This document shows positions 7,027 through 14,750 of a DNA stretch of 19,417 nucleotides, piece by piece; position 1 is the first letter of the stretch, and every line of letters starts with the position of its first letter. The translations under genes were made by a program, and so were the position numbers. Source of the stretch: a bacterium (lineage in GTDB: Bacteria; UBA8248). Below the pieces are notes generated by a model that made no database searches, was not told where the DNA came from, and saw only the letters and a list, made by a program, of their open reading frames with translations. The stretch spans positions 1 to 19,417 of the forward strand of contig JAQBZT010000014.1 of NCBI GenBank assembly GCA_027622355.1. The letters are read 5' to 3'.

Positions 7027-8286
7027 ATGGCCGAGACCGTACGCGCCGAGATCATCGCCATCGGAACCGAGATGCTGCTCGGGGATCTGATTGACACGAA
7101 CAGTGCCTGGATCGCGAGGCAGCTCAAGGCCATCGGCGTGAACATTTTCTTCAAGGCGACGGTGGGCGACAACCTCGGCCGCATCGCCTCTGTCATCGAT
7201 CAGGCCCACAAGAGAAGCCAGATTGTCACGACGACGGGCGGCCTCGGGCCCACGGTAGACGATCTGACGCGCGAGGCGATCGCCAAGGTGATGGGGGTGG
7301 AGCTGGAGTTCCGCCAGGATCTCTACGACTACATCGACGCTTACTTCCAGCGCCGCGGATTCAAGATGACCGAGAACAACCGGAAGCAGGCTTTCGTTCC
7401 GGCGGGCGCCACTGTCATCGAGAACCCCCGGGGGACAGCCCCCTGCTTTTACTGCGAGGACGCGCACGGCGTCATCATCGCGAGCCCGGGCGTTCCCCAC
7501 GAGATGCGCTATATCATCGGGGAGCGCGCCGTCCCGATGCTCCAGAAAAAATTCTCGCTCGGCGAGGTGATCCGCACCCGCGTCCTGAAAACCTGCGGCG
7601 TGGGCGAGAGCCGCGTCGATCAGATCATCGGCGATCTGTTTCGCGAGTCGATCAATCCGAGCATCGGGGTGCTCGCCCACCCCGGGCAGGTGGACGTGCG
7701 CATCACCGCCCGCGCGGCGAACATCGAGGAAGCCGAGAAGATAATTGACGTGCTGGAAGTCAAGGTCCGCGATCTTCTCGGGGATTCCATCTACGGCGTC
7801 GGAGAAGCTTCTCTCGAGGAGGTGGTATCCGATCTTCTGGCCGAGAAGGGGAAAACGGTGTCGGTCGTCGAGACGAATACGGGCGGCGCCGTTCTCCAGC
7901 GGCTCTCGGCCCAGCCGAACCGGGCGAAGTACCTGCGCCGCGGCATCGTGGCGATGGAGGTGTCCGAGCTTCTGCGCATCTTCCATCTTCCGCTCGACAC
8001 CGAGCCCGACGGGGGCGATCTGGCGGAGACGCTGGCCCAGATGATCCGCGATGAAACCGGGGCCGACTACGGCCTCGCCATCATCGGTCCGAACCCCTCG
8101 CCCGACATCGAGCCCGAAAAGAGCGCCAGCGCCCCCGCGGTGGGCGATACCTGCATCGCGCTTTCGACGGGAAAAGAGGTGCTCCACCACCGCGGCGGCT
8201 TCGGAGGAAACGAGCGTTTCATCCAGTCGCGCGTGCCCATCTTTGCCCTCGACCTGATCCGGAAGGCCCTTCTCGCAGACAGCTAG
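7027..8286 (+). CDS. cinA: CinA-family protein with degenerate C-terminal amidase domain
   Basis: The product is 419 residues, the full CinA length. The N-terminal molybdopterin-binding-like domain, which in CinA acts on ADP-ribose-type pyrophosphates, is clear: AIGTEMLLGDLIDTN at about 11-25, TTTGGLGPTVDDLTREA at about 68-84 and ASPGVPHEM at 152-160. The C-terminal half, from about residue 262, aligns with the nicotinamide-nucleotide amidase PncC. Its signature AES-C-TGG reads VETNTGG at 281-287, so the expected catalytic Ser is Thr283. The PGSS segment and the GxAGPGGG segment are also replaced (QPNRAK and IGPNPSPD). The ATG at 7027 follows AAAAGGA. The protein is cytoplasmic and would belong to pyridine-nucleotide salvage. 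The first activity looks intact; the amidase activity is doubtful. Confidence 0.9.
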   Translation: MAETVRAEIIAIGTEMLLGDLIDTNSAWIARQLKAIGVNIFFKATVGDNLGRIASVIDQAHKRSQIVTTTGGLGPTVDDLTREAIAKVMGVELEFRQDLYDYIDAYFQRRGFKMTENNRKQAFVPAGATVIENPRGTAPCFYCEDAHGVIIASPGVPHEMRYIIGERAVPMLQKKFSLGEVIRTRVLKTCGVGESRVDQIIGDLFRESINPSIGVLAHPGQVDVRITARAANIEEAEKIIDVLEVKVRDLLGDSIYGVGEASLEEVVSDLLAEKGKTVSVVETNTGGAVLQRLSAQPNRAKYLRRGIVAMEVSELLRIFHLPLDTEPDGGDLAETLAQMIRDETGADYGLAIIGPNPSPDIEPEKSASAPAVGDTCIALSTGKEVLHHRGGFGGNERFIQSRVPIFALDLIRKALLADS

Positions 8287-8397
8287 CCCCGATCCCGGAA
8301 TTGCCATCCCCCCCCCCTCTCTCAAAGCGGATCCCCGGGCGGATTTTTGCCTGAAAATTAAGTAATTGTTTTAGAAAGAGTTACCTTGAAACGGAGG

Positions 8398-8446
8398 CTC
8401 CCTCCTTGCAATCGTATCGGGGGAGGGAGGCGTGGCGGATTTTTTT
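8398..8446 (+). terminator. Terminator-like hairpin after cinA
   Basis: CTCCCTCC (8398-8405) pairs with GGAGGGAG (8422-8429) across a 16-base loop and is followed, after about ten bases, by a run of seven T (8440-8446). The distance between stem and T-run is longer than ideal. It is correctly placed after cinA and before the next promoter. Confidence 0.4.
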
Positions 8447-8447
8447 A

Positions 8448-8476
8448 TTGTTGAATTTCATAATAACTTATATAAT
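8448..8476 (+). promoter_or_regulatory. Candidate promoter for the M23 peptidase gene
   Basis: A perfect -10 TATAAT (8471-8476) lies 17 bp after TTGTTG (8448-8453), a weak -35. The surrounding stretch (about 8440-8520) is AT-rich, unlike the flanking genes. Transcription would begin near 8483, leaving a leader of about 80 bases before the peptidase start. Confidence 0.5.
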
Positions 8477-8564
8477 AGTGTTTTATGTAACTTTGTTCAT
8501 GGAATAGTTTAGGTTTTTATGGCGCCCGCATGTTCCTCCGCCCAGAATATTGGCCGCAAAAACA

Positions 8565-10022
8565 ATGCGTTACGAATTTCCCCCGATTCGCAGGAGGCGC
8601 TACTGGGTTTCCACGGAACCCACCGGAGGGCGCCGAAGACGGCTTTGGCCGCTCATCGGCCTTTTTGTCGTTTCTTTCTTGCTGGGTGGCTGCCAGTTCC
8701 TGGAAACGCCACTGCGGGCCCTCAAGCGCGTCTGGACGCCTTTCATTCAAAGTAGCGGCGACAAGGGGAAGCAGCCGGCCGAGGAGCGTGCGGCGAAAAT
8801 CCCGCCCCCGGCACCCCCGGTTCCGGCAGGGGCCGAACCTTCCCTGCAAAGCGGCAAGAATCCTCCCCCGGACGCCATGCCCGATACGCCGGAGAGCCAG
8901 ATCTTGGAGGCCCGCTTCACCACGCAGGACACCGCCTACGGCGTCCTGGAAGGGCAAAGTGTTTCCGCACAGGAGATCGCCGCTCTCATGGCGGCCAGCA
9001 GAGAAAGCCATCCCCTCTCGAAAATCCGTCCGGGCCACTGGTATGAGCTGGTCAAAGGGGCTGCGGGAGTGCACCGTTTCCTTCTTCAGGTGGACGATGA
9101 ACGGCAGCTTCGGGTGTACCGGACCCGCTCGGGCGTCTTTCGGGCGAGGATGGAAAAGATTCCCTACGAGGTCGAGCTGGTCCGCCTGGAGGGTGCCATC
9201 GATGGCTCACTTTTCGGCACCGTATCGAAGAGCGGCGGCTCGCCGGTCGTTGCCCAGGAGCTGGTGGACATCTTCGGGTGGGTGATTGATTTTCACAAAG
9301 ATCTGCACCCGGGGGACCGGATCAATGTCCTGCTGGAGATGCGCTCTTTCCAGGGCCGCCCGGCGGGGTTCGGGCGAATCCTGGCGGCAGAGATTGTCAC
9401 GGGTGAGACCCGTCGCACGGCGATTTTCTTCGATCGCGGGGGCGCCGAGTATTATACGCCGGAGGGAGAAACTATTCGCCGCGCTTTTCTCCGCTCGCCG
9501 CTTCGCTACACGCGCATCAGCTCCAAGTTCTCCCGGCGCCGGTTTCATCCGGTTCTGAAGCGGTTCCGGCCGCACTACGGGGTGGACTATGCGGCGCCTC
9601 CGGGAACGCCTGTCCGCGCGGTGGCGGACGGGCAGGTGATCTGGGCGGGCTGGCGGGGCGCCGCTGGCAAGATGGTCCGGATTCGCCATGGGATGGGATT
9701 TGAAACTTCCTATCTTCACCTCTCACGGCTGGGCATGGGGGTGCGCCGGGGGGTGAAGGTGCAGCAGGGAAAGGTCATCGGTCATGTGGGTTCGACGGGC
9801 CTTTCCACCGGCCCCCATCTCGATTACCGAATCAAGAAGAATGGACGCCCCCTCGATCCGCTGAAGGCGGGGCTCCCCTCCGGGATGCCGGTTCCGAAAA
9901 AGCACCGGGAGGTCTTTTTCGGGGTGGTCCAGTTGCGGCAAAGGCAGTTGAATCTTTCGCCTTTTCTTGTAAGAAGGGGGTCGGACGTTGTGGCGATGCG
10001 CTCCCCGGTTCCTGGCTCCTAG
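8565..10022 (+). CDS. M23-family peptidoglycan endopeptidase, predicted lipoprotein (MepM/OapA-like)
   Basis: From the ATG at 8565 the product is 485 residues; a TTG at 8550 in the same frame is an alternative, and neither has a clear Shine-Dalgarno. An arginine-rich N-terminus is followed by a hydrophobic stretch (about 27-40) and the lipobox LGGC with Cys43, so export and lipidation are likely. A proline-rich linker (about 75-108), an OapA-like middle domain (about 115-300) and a C-terminal M23 domain follow. The M23 zinc site shows PHYGVDYAAP with His337 and Asp341, and TGPHLDYRI with His418. The usual final zinc ligand of HxH is Asp420 here. The family cuts peptide cross-links of murein in the periplasm. 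A gamma-carbonic-anhydrase-like gene follows after 20 bases. Confidence 0.88.
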   Translation: MRYEFPPIRRRRYWVSTEPTGGRRRRLWPLIGLFVVSFLLGGCQFLETPLRALKRVWTPFIQSSGDKGKQPAEERAAKIPPPAPPVPAGAEPSLQSGKNPPPDAMPDTPESQILEARFTTQDTAYGVLEGQSVSAQEIAALMAASRESHPLSKIRPGHWYELVKGAAGVHRFLLQVDDERQLRVYRTRSGVFRARMEKIPYEVELVRLEGAIDGSLFGTVSKSGGSPVVAQELVDIFGWVIDFHKDLHPGDRINVLLEMRSFQGRPAGFGRILAAEIVTGETRRTAIFFDRGGAEYYTPEGETIRRAFLRSPLRYTRISSKFSRRRFHPVLKRFRPHYGVDYAAPPGTPVRAVADGQVIWAGWRGAAGKMVRIRHGMGFETSYLHLSRLGMGVRRGVKVQQGKVIGHVGSTGLSTGPHLDYRIKKNGRPLDPLKAGLPSGMPVPKKHREVFFGVVQLRQRQLNLSPFLVRRGSDVVAMRSPVPGS

Positions 10023-10042
10023 GAAAAGGAAGGGTCCTCAGA

Positions 10043-10552
10043 ATGCTCATTCCCTTTGAAGGCAAGATGCCCAAGGTGCACGAAACGGCCTGGATCGCGG
10101 AAACGGCCGTCCTGATCGGCGATGTTGAGATCGGCGAGGAGAGCGGCATCTGGTACGGCTGCGTGCTCCGGGGGGATGAGATGCCCGTGCGGATCGGGAA
10201 AAGGTCCAACGTGCAGGACGGCTCCATCCTTCATGTGGAAAACGGGCTTCACCCCTGCATCCTGGGCGATGACGTTTCCGTGGGCCACGGCGCCATCGTG
10301 CACGGCTGTGAGGTGGGCGATGGGGCGCTCATCGCGATGGGGGCGATCATCATGAACAATGTGAAGGTGGGCGAGGGCGCCGTGGTGGCCGCCGGCGCCG
10401 TGGTGACGGAGGGCAAAGTCGTCGAACCCGGCACGCTGTGGATGGGCACCCCGGCCCGGTATGTCCGCGATGTGAACGATGAAGAGCGCGAGCGCTTCGG
10501 AAAGACCCCCGTGGTGTACAGCCACCTGAAAGATCGTTACCGCAACGGCTAG
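10043..10552 (+). CDS. Gamma-carbonic-anhydrase-like hexapeptide protein
   Basis: The product is 169 residues of hexapeptide repeats forming a left-handed beta helix (for example IGDVEIGEES, LGDDVSVGHG, VGDGALIAMG), with a C-terminal helix. The three zinc-type histidines expected in the family are at 64 (ILHVEN), 82 (VGHG) and 87 (VHGC). Arg43-Gly-Asp45 and the VQDG segment match the active-site surroundings. Family members (YrdA/PaaY/CaiE group) range from carbonic anhydrases to thioesterases or proteins of unknown activity, so the reaction is not certain. A purine-rich AAGGAAGGG lies about 10 bases before the ATG. It is probably co-transcribed with the M23 peptidase before it and the Ppx/GppA gene 21 bases after it. 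Confidence 0.93.
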   Translation: MLIPFEGKMPKVHETAWIAETAVLIGDVEIGEESGIWYGCVLRGDEMPVRIGKRSNVQDGSILHVENGLHPCILGDDVSVGHGAIVHGCEVGDGALIAMGAIIMNNVKVGEGAVVAAGAVVTEGKVVEPGTLWMGTPARYVRDVNDEERERFGKTPVVYSHLKDRYRNG

Positions 10553-10573
10553 TTTCTCGCTGAACTTCAACCC

Positions 10574-11524
10574 ATGACACCCTCCTCCTCAGAGAAACCG
10601 GACGATCGGCCGCTTGCAGCCGTCGTGGATCTCGGTACGAACGCGGCCCGCCTCGCGATGGCACACCTCGACGCGCAGGGCCAACTCGTGTCCCATGGCC
10701 GGTGGCGCGAGTTGATCCGGCTCGGCGAGGGCGTCGCCGCAACGAAGCGGATCTCGCCGGATGCCTTTCGGCGCGGGCTGGCGTGTCTGGAGCGGTTTGT
10801 GCGGGTCATCGCGGCGCATCCGGTGGACCGTCTCGATGCCATTGCCACCAGCGTCCTGCGTGATGCCGTGAACGGGGTGGAGTTTTTGGAGGCGGCGAAG
10901 GAAGCGGGAATCCCGCTCCGCATCATCGGCGCCGAGGAGGAGGCGCGGCTGGCCCAGGCGGGGGCGCTTTCGAGTTTGGGCGCCATCCCCCCACGGGCGT
11001 TTGTCTTCGACATCGGCGGCGGGAGCCTGGAGCTGATCGAGGCGGAGGGAGAAGAGGCCCGGAAAGTGGCGAGCCTGCCCGCGGGGGTGGTCTATCTCAC
11101 CGAGCGCCACCTGCGGGAGATGCCAACTCCGGCGGGGGAGGTAGCAACTTGTGTGGCCGAGGTCCGGAGGCTTTTGGCCGGCAGCGGCTTTTCCGCAATC
11201 GGGGATGATGCGGTCCCGTTGGTCGGTTGCGGCGGGACGGTGGCGCTCGCATGGTTTGTCCGGGAGGGCGCGCCGGGTTTGCAGGGGATCAACGGAGTGG
11301 AGCTGACCCGGGAGGAGATCTCGTCATGGATTCCCCGCTTCGCCGGCCTCAGCCGCGCTGCCCGAACGGAGCTTGAGGGTTTTGAGCCGGGCCGCGAAGA
11401 TGTGGCCCTGGCCGGCCTGATTGTGGTCCGGGAGGTGATCGAGCGGCTCGGGAGGGAGAAATTCCGCGTCTCGACGGGAGGGGTGCGGGAGGGGCGCTTG
11501 CTGGAAATGTTGAAAGAGAATTAA
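10574..11524 (+). CDS. Ppx/GppA-family phosphatase
   Basis: The product is 316 residues, the length of the short, catalytic-core-only members of the exopolyphosphatase / guanosine-pentaphosphate phosphatase family. The ASKHA-fold motifs are in order: VVDLGTNAARL at 17-27 (phosphate 1), IATSVLRDA at 90-98, GAEEEARL at 119-126 with the catalytic glutamate, FDIGGGSLEL at 145-154 (phosphate 2) and VSTGGVREG near the C-terminus. Substrates are polyphosphate or pppGpp; the two cannot be told apart here. The C-terminal extension found in E. coli Ppx is absent, as is usual for this size class. No good Shine-Dalgarno is visible before the ATG. It is the last gene of the unit with the M23 peptidase and hexapeptide protein, and is followed by a new promoter. 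Confidence 0.92.
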   Translation: MTPSSSEKPDDRPLAAVVDLGTNAARLAMAHLDAQGQLVSHGRWRELIRLGEGVAATKRISPDAFRRGLACLERFVRVIAAHPVDRLDAIATSVLRDAVNGVEFLEAAKEAGIPLRIIGAEEEARLAQAGALSSLGAIPPRAFVFDIGGGSLELIEAEGEEARKVASLPAGVVYLTERHLREMPTPAGEVATCVAEVRRLLAGSGFSAIGDDAVPLVGCGGTVALAWFVREGAPGLQGINGVELTREEISSWIPRFAGLSRAARTELEGFEPGREDVALAGLIVVREVIERLGREKFRVSTGGVREGRLLEMLKEN

Positions 11525-11545
11525 ATATATACAAATCAGGTATTT

Positions 11546-11574
11546 AAGGGGCATCTTTTTCGGGTCCGCCCCTT
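11546..11574 (+). terminator. Hairpin after the Ppx/GppA gene, possible weak terminator
   Basis: AAGGGGC (11546-11552) pairs perfectly with GCCCCTT (11568-11574) across a 15-base loop. The downstream sequence is only modestly T-rich and overlaps the next -35, so it is a plausible but weak terminator. Confidence 0.35.
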
Positions 11575-11582
11575 TCCTGTAT

Positions 11583-11612
11583 TTGACAGGTCCAACCCGG
11601 TGTCCCTATATT
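11583..11612 (+). promoter_or_regulatory. Sigma-70-type promoter for the yceD-rpmF-plsX-fab cluster
   Basis: A perfect TTGACA (11583-11588) is followed by 18 bp and TATATT (11607-11612, five of six consensus bases). Predicted transcription starts near 11618, about 75 bases before the yceD GTG. It is the best promoter match in the window and lies exactly at the head of the conserved cluster. Confidence 0.75.
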
Positions 11613-11692
11613 CTGCTACCTGCCCTCCCCATCGGGTGTAGGGCCCGTTGCGAGGTTTGGCCCGGTTTGCTTGGCTGGGAGGAAAAGGGGCC

Positions 11693-12226
11693 GTGAAGGC
11701 TGACCTCGAGATTTCCCTTGTGCGCATTCCGGACGATGGTCTCGATCTCGATTTGGTGGTCGAGGCGGCCGATTTGGGGATTGAGGGAGAGGATTGGCCC
11801 CCGGCAACGGACATCCGGATCAGGGGCAGGCTGGAGAAGACAGGCGAGGAGGCTGTTTTTCGGGGAAGGGTCAGCGGCAAGCTCCTTTTGGTGTGCAGCC
11901 TGGGGCTGGCCGAGTTGCCGTTTCCCGTGGATGAGCCGCTGATGATCTATTTCCAGCCGTTGCCGGCGCATCGGCCGGTGGAAGAGGAGGAGGTCGAACT
12001 CGAAGAGCGGAGCCTCGACATTTCCTTCATCAAGGGGGGAAGGGTCGAACTCGCTCCCCCGGTTCGCGATATCATCGGGCTGGCCATCCCGATTCAGCCG
12101 AGGTGTCCGGGAAAGTGTCTCGGCGAGGCGCCCGAGATGTGCCGCCATCTGCTCGAAGGCGAGGGGGTGGGCGATAAGGAACACATAGATCCCCGCTGGG
12201 CGTCCCTTCGGGAGTGGAAGAGATAG
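11693..12226 (+). CDS. yceD: YceD/DUF177 family protein
   Basis: The product is 177 residues. The DUF177/YceD family is almost always encoded just before rpmF, as here, and members are linked to 23S rRNA levels or processing in some bacteria; the molecular activity is not settled. A central LLVCSLGLAELPFPVDE segment (about 65-81) matches the family's Cys-containing core, with Cys68 but no second Cys. The C-terminal segment has Cys138, Cys142 and Cys150 and ends in the typical DPRWASL. An acidic run (96-107) lies between. The frame is open to a TTG at 11648, but the GTG at 11693 has GGGAGGA about 9 bases upstream and starts at the usual family position, so I chose it. Confidence 0.88.
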   Translation: MKADLEISLVRIPDDGLDLDLVVEAADLGIEGEDWPPATDIRIRGRLEKTGEEAVFRGRVSGKLLLVCSLGLAELPFPVDEPLMIYFQPLPAHRPVEEEEVELEERSLDISFIKGGRVELAPPVRDIIGLAIPIQPRCPGKCLGEAPEMCRHLLEGEGVGDKEHIDPRWASLREWKR

Positions 12227-12285
12227 GGACTTTTGGCCTCCATTTTCGGAGGCCGGAAATTTTGAAAGCAAGGAGGATTGAAAAC

Positions 12286-12468
12286 ATGGGACTTCCCAAA
12301 CGCCGCCATTCGCAGACGCGGGGCCGCAAACGCAGAACCCACTACAAGGTCGCGACACCCACGGTTGCGCTTTGCTCCCATTGCGGCAAGGCCGTTCCGC
12401 CGCACCGGGTCTGCACGGCTTGTGGGCATTACAAAGGGAAAAAAGTTCTCGCTGTAAAGGAAGCCTAG
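12286..12468 (+). CDS. rpmF: 50S ribosomal protein L32
   Basis: The product is the 60-residue ribosomal protein L32, a component of the large subunit. The N-terminus GLPKRRHSQTRGRKRRTH is the basic rRNA-binding segment. Cys30, Cys33, Cys43 and Cys46 make the four-cysteine zinc ribbon, so this is the zinc-binding form rather than the cysteine-free form made under zinc shortage in some bacteria. A near-perfect AAGGAGG (12270-12276) lies 9 bases before the ATG, which sets the start against longer in-frame options. It sits between yceD and plsX, the conserved order. Confidence 0.97.
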   Translation: MGLPKRRHSQTRGRKRRTHYKVATPTVALCSHCGKAVPPHRVCTACGHYKGKKVLAVKEA

Positions 12469-12510
12469 CCGTTCCGAGTCTTTACGGAAGGGCGGCGCGG
12501 CACCGTCAAT

Positions 12511-13608
12511 ATGAAAATAGCCGTTGATGCCATGGGTGGCGATCACGCTCCTGCCGCTGTTGTCGAGGGGGCTCTGCTTGCCTACCGGGAGTTCGGGATT
12601 GAAACCATCCTGGTCGGGGTTCCCGAGCGGGTCGATGCCGAGATTGCCCGGCTGGCGGCGCGAGATGTTCCTTTTGAAATTCGGGAAGCGACCCAGGTCG
12701 TGGAAATGGGAGAGTCCCCTTCGAAGTCGTTTAAGAGCAAGCCTGACTCCTCCATCCGCGTGGCTGTTGAATTGGTGAAGGAGGGCGAGGCCGACGCCGT
12801 ATTCAGCGCCGGGGACACCGGGGGCGCCTTTGTCGCCTCGTTACACATTCTGCAGCGGATGAAGGGCGTCATCCGGCCGGCCATCGCTGCCCTGATCCCG
12901 ACCTTGAAGGGCTTTTCCGTCATGCTCGATGTCGGGGCCAACTTCGACCCCAAGGCGCAGCAATTGTTCCAGTACGGCATCATGGGCGCGGTATACAGTG
13001 AGGCGGTGCTCGGCAAGAAGAATCCGACCATCGGCCTGCTGAATGTCGGCGATGAAGACTCGAAGGGGACCGACTCGCTCAAAACCGCGTTTCAGCTCTT
13101 TCACCGGAGCGGGATGAACTTTGTGGGCAACGTGGAAGGCAACACCATCTTCCAGGGAGGCATGGACGTGATCGTGTGCGACGGATTTACCGGCAACGTC
13201 GCCCTCAAGGTCAGCGAGAGCCTCAGCGAGATGCTCACCTCCATCCTGCGGGAGGAGATTACCCAGTCCTGGCGGAACAAACTCGGGTATATGTTCCTGC
13301 AAAACGGGATAAAATCCATGCGGAAGCGCACCGACTACTCCGAGTACGGTGCCGCCCCGTTGCTGGGTTTGAACGGTTTGTGCACAATTGGGCATGGCCG
13401 GAGCAACGCCAAGGCCGTCAAAAACGCCCTGAAAACGACCGCCCATATTGTACGGCAACGGCTGGACGAGAGGATTCAGGAGCAGATTGACCAGCATCTC
13501 ACCCTGCAGCGGAGTGCCGAGCGCGGCTGGAGACTGTGGAACCATATCCGTTCCGGCATTTTTCCGGGAGATAACTCAGAAGAAGAGTTGCCCGAGATCA
13601 AGGCCTGA
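12511..13608 (+). CDS. plsX: Phosphate acyltransferase PlsX
   Basis: The product is 365 residues, close to the usual PlsX length (330-350) with a slightly long C-terminus. PlsX converts acyl-ACP and phosphate to acyl-phosphate, the first step of phospholipid synthesis with PlsY, at the inner face of the membrane. The N-terminal DAMGGDHAP at 6-14 is diagnostic. VFSAGDTGGAFVAS, LDVGANFDPK, GLLNVGDEDSKG, GNVEGNTIFQGGMDVIVCDGF and TDYSEYGAAPLLGL follow in the family's order. Only a weak purine-rich stretch precedes the ATG. It follows rpmF by 42 bases and precedes fabH by 43. Confidence 0.97.
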   Translation: MKIAVDAMGGDHAPAAVVEGALLAYREFGIETILVGVPERVDAEIARLAARDVPFEIREATQVVEMGESPSKSFKSKPDSSIRVAVELVKEGEADAVFSAGDTGGAFVASLHILQRMKGVIRPAIAALIPTLKGFSVMLDVGANFDPKAQQLFQYGIMGAVYSEAVLGKKNPTIGLLNVGDEDSKGTDSLKTAFQLFHRSGMNFVGNVEGNTIFQGGMDVIVCDGFTGNVALKVSESLSEMLTSILREEITQSWRNKLGYMFLQNGIKSMRKRTDYSEYGAAPLLGLNGLCTIGHGRSNAKAVKNALKTTAHIVRQRLDERIQEQIDQHLTLQRSAERGWRLWNHIRSGIFPGDNSEEELPEIKA

Positions 13609-13651
13609 CCCGTACGCCCTTTCTTTTCGTCTTTAACCGGGAAAATCATCT

Positions 13652-14638
13652 ATGCCTTCCTCAGCGATTCTCGGGATCGGCTCGAACCTGCCCGAGCAGG
13701 TTCTTACGAACAGTGATTTGGAAAAAATGGTGGACACCAGTGACCAGTGGATCCGTGAGCGGACGGGGATCCGGGAGCGCCGCATCGCTCCTCCCGACCA
13801 GGCCGCTTCGGAGCTTGCTGTTCCGGCGTGCGAAAGGGCGCTCGCAGAAGCGGGGCTCAATGCCAGCGACATCGACATCATCGTTCTCACGACGCTCACC
13901 CCGGATACGATGTGCCCCTCGGCGGACTGCTGGCTGCAGGCGCGGATCGGGGCCAGCCGCGCGGCGGCCTTCGATTTGAACGCGGCCTGCTCGGGCTTTA
14001 TCTACGGGCTGCAAGTGAGCGACGCATATATCCGCTCGGGGCTGGCGAAGAATGTGTTGCTTGTTTCGGTGGAGATCATGTCCCGGGTGATCGATTGGTC
14101 CGATCGGGGCAGCAGCGTGCTCTGGGGCGACGGCGCGGGAGCAGTAGTGCTGGGGCCCGCCGAAAACGGCCGCCGCGGCGTCATTTACTCGAAGTTGTAC
14201 AGCGACGGGAAGGACGGCGATATGATCGTCGTTGTGGGAGGAGGCTCCCGCAAGACTCCCATCACGGCCGAGGACGCCATGGCCAAGGAGCACACACTGA
14301 AGCTTCGCGGTCGAGAAACGTTCAAGACCGCCGTGCGCCACTTTTCGGATGTGTGCGTGGAGGCTCTCGAGGAAAATGGGATGAGCGTATCGGATGTGGA
14401 CGTGTTCGTTCCGCATCAGGCGAACATCCGGATCATCGAAGCGGTGGCGAAGCGCATCGGTTTTTCCATGGATCGTGTCGTCGTGACGATTGATAAATAT
14501 GGTAACATGTCTGCCGCTACCATCCCCGTGGCGTTGGACGAATGGGTAAGGGAAGGAAAGGTGCGCCAGGGGGACACCGTGTTGATGGCCGCCTTCGGCG
14601 GCGGACTCACTTGGGGAGCCGCCTTGGTGGAGTGGTAG
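13652..14638 (+). CDS. fabH: 3-oxoacyl-ACP synthase III (FabH)
   Basis: The product is 328 residues, the standard FabH length. FabH condenses an acyl-CoA primer, usually acetyl-CoA, with malonyl-ACP to start fatty-acid chains. The catalytic triad is complete: Cys113 in NAACSGF, His255 in VPHQANIRI and Asn285 in YGNMSAATIP. The N-terminus has the ILGIGSNLPEQVLTN and TSDQWIRERTGIRERR segments typical of the family, and the GGGLTWGAAL ending is conserved. The Shine-Dalgarno before the ATG is weak, which suggests translation follows from plsX in the same transcript. Primer preference (straight or branched) cannot be read by eye. Confidence 0.97.
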   Translation: MPSSAILGIGSNLPEQVLTNSDLEKMVDTSDQWIRERTGIRERRIAPPDQAASELAVPACERALAEAGLNASDIDIIVLTTLTPDTMCPSADCWLQARIGASRAAAFDLNAACSGFIYGLQVSDAYIRSGLAKNVLLVSVEIMSRVIDWSDRGSSVLWGDGAGAVVLGPAENGRRGVIYSKLYSDGKDGDMIVVVGGGSRKTPITAEDAMAKEHTLKLRGRETFKTAVRHFSDVCVEALEENGMSVSDVDVFVPHQANIRIIEAVAKRIGFSMDRVVVTIDKYGNMSAATIPVALDEWVREGKVRQGDTVLMAAFGGGLTWGAALVEW

Positions 14639-14750
14639 GTGATATCGCCGGTTTCGGTATGAGTTTCCGCCCTGAGAAAATGAATGGTCTTCATTCGCTC
14701 GCATGGAAGGAGGGTGGCTTTCCTCTTTGTCTGACGGGCAGGTTCTTGGC

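Noticed and set aside
6922..8325. Minus-strand open frame of about 467 codons opposite cinA
   Set aside because: Exact antisense shadow of a full-length CinA gene, with no family features.
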